NCBI GenBank assembly: GCA_007123715.1
Contig: SKKO01000136.1
Coordinates: forward strand, 1 to 35,060
DNA from: Balneolaceae bacterium
GTDB lineage: Bacteria > Bacteroidota > Rhodothermia > Balneolales > Balneolaceae
Reading direction: 5' to 3'
DNA: 35,060 bases
This document shows positions 35,038-35,060 of the stretch, in pieces. The notes beneath the pieces are model-generated. The model saw only the letters and a program-made list of their open reading frames with translations. It did no database searches and had not been told where the DNA came from. A program made the translations under genes and the position numbers. Within the stretch, counting starts at the first letter, position 1. The number at the start of each line of letters is the position of its first letter.

Positions 35038-35060
35038 TGATCAAGCGCATCCCAACACCA

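Noticed and set aside
34634-35050. 138-residue minus-strand open frame
   Set aside because: It spans several perfect inverted repeats, has an odd composition and resembles no family; more likely repeat sequence that happens to be open.
1-35060. Sigma-54 promoters, tRNA genes and CRISPR arrays
   Set aside because: Reading for TGGCAC-N5-TTGC gave only half-matches, mostly inside genes; no cloverleaf and no regularly spaced direct-repeat array was seen by eye.

Overview
The window reads as chromosome of a marine or halophilic bacterium near the Bacteroidetes-Rhodothermota-Balneolota group, most likely Balneolota (Rhodohalobacter, Gracilimonas or Balneola type). The reasons are the SusC/SusD pair with an STN-bearing SusC, the two-block CRTAC1/ASPIC-UnbV lipoprotein, a DUF3857 protein, a DUF3109 protein beside rpoN, moderate GC, and few strong Shine-Dalgarno sequences. 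This placement is inference from gene content; no rRNA gene is present.

Layout. Positions 1-4543 hold serS (minus strand) flanked by REP-like palindromes, a GC-rich stretch with four tandem hairpins (1944-2098), and a plus-strand pair of an Lrp/AsnC regulator and an unrecognised membrane protein. From 4544 to 34490 every convincing gene lies on the minus strand. The first block (4544-14960) is housekeeping: rpoN and a DUF3109 protein, dprA-obgE-accD, tsaB with a DUF3857 exported protein, pyrC and a small unknown gene. Its AccD lacks all four zinc-ribbon cysteines. A 580-base gap between accD and tsaB holds a decayed coding-like stretch. The second block (15106-16792) is an Lrp/AsnC regulator overlapping a methionine gamma-lyase-type PLP enzyme, with a repeated AT-rich site in front.

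The third block (16916-34490) is an accessory nutrient-scavenging locus. In transcription order it encodes SusC, SusD, a terminator, a cytochrome c-containing quinoprotein dehydrogenase, a giant CRTAC1-like lipoprotein, an endonuclease/exonuclease/phosphatase (EEP) lipoprotein, a DUF1080 protein with a Tat-like leader, a (methyl)malonate-semialdehyde dehydrogenase, a glycerophosphodiester phosphodiesterase and two alkaline-phosphatase-superfamily enzymes. No classical glycoside hydrolase family is seen. Four of the exported enzymes belong to phosphoester- or phosphodiester-cleaving superfamilies, so I propose import and breakdown of a phosphodiester-containing organic compound (for example a glycerophospho-headgroup, inositol phosphate or phosphoglycan) coupled to periplasmic oxidation. 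This is a hypothesis from gene content and order.

The right end (34491-35060) has no convincing gene but several perfect inverted repeats. No tRNA, rRNA, CRISPR array or transposase gene was found.
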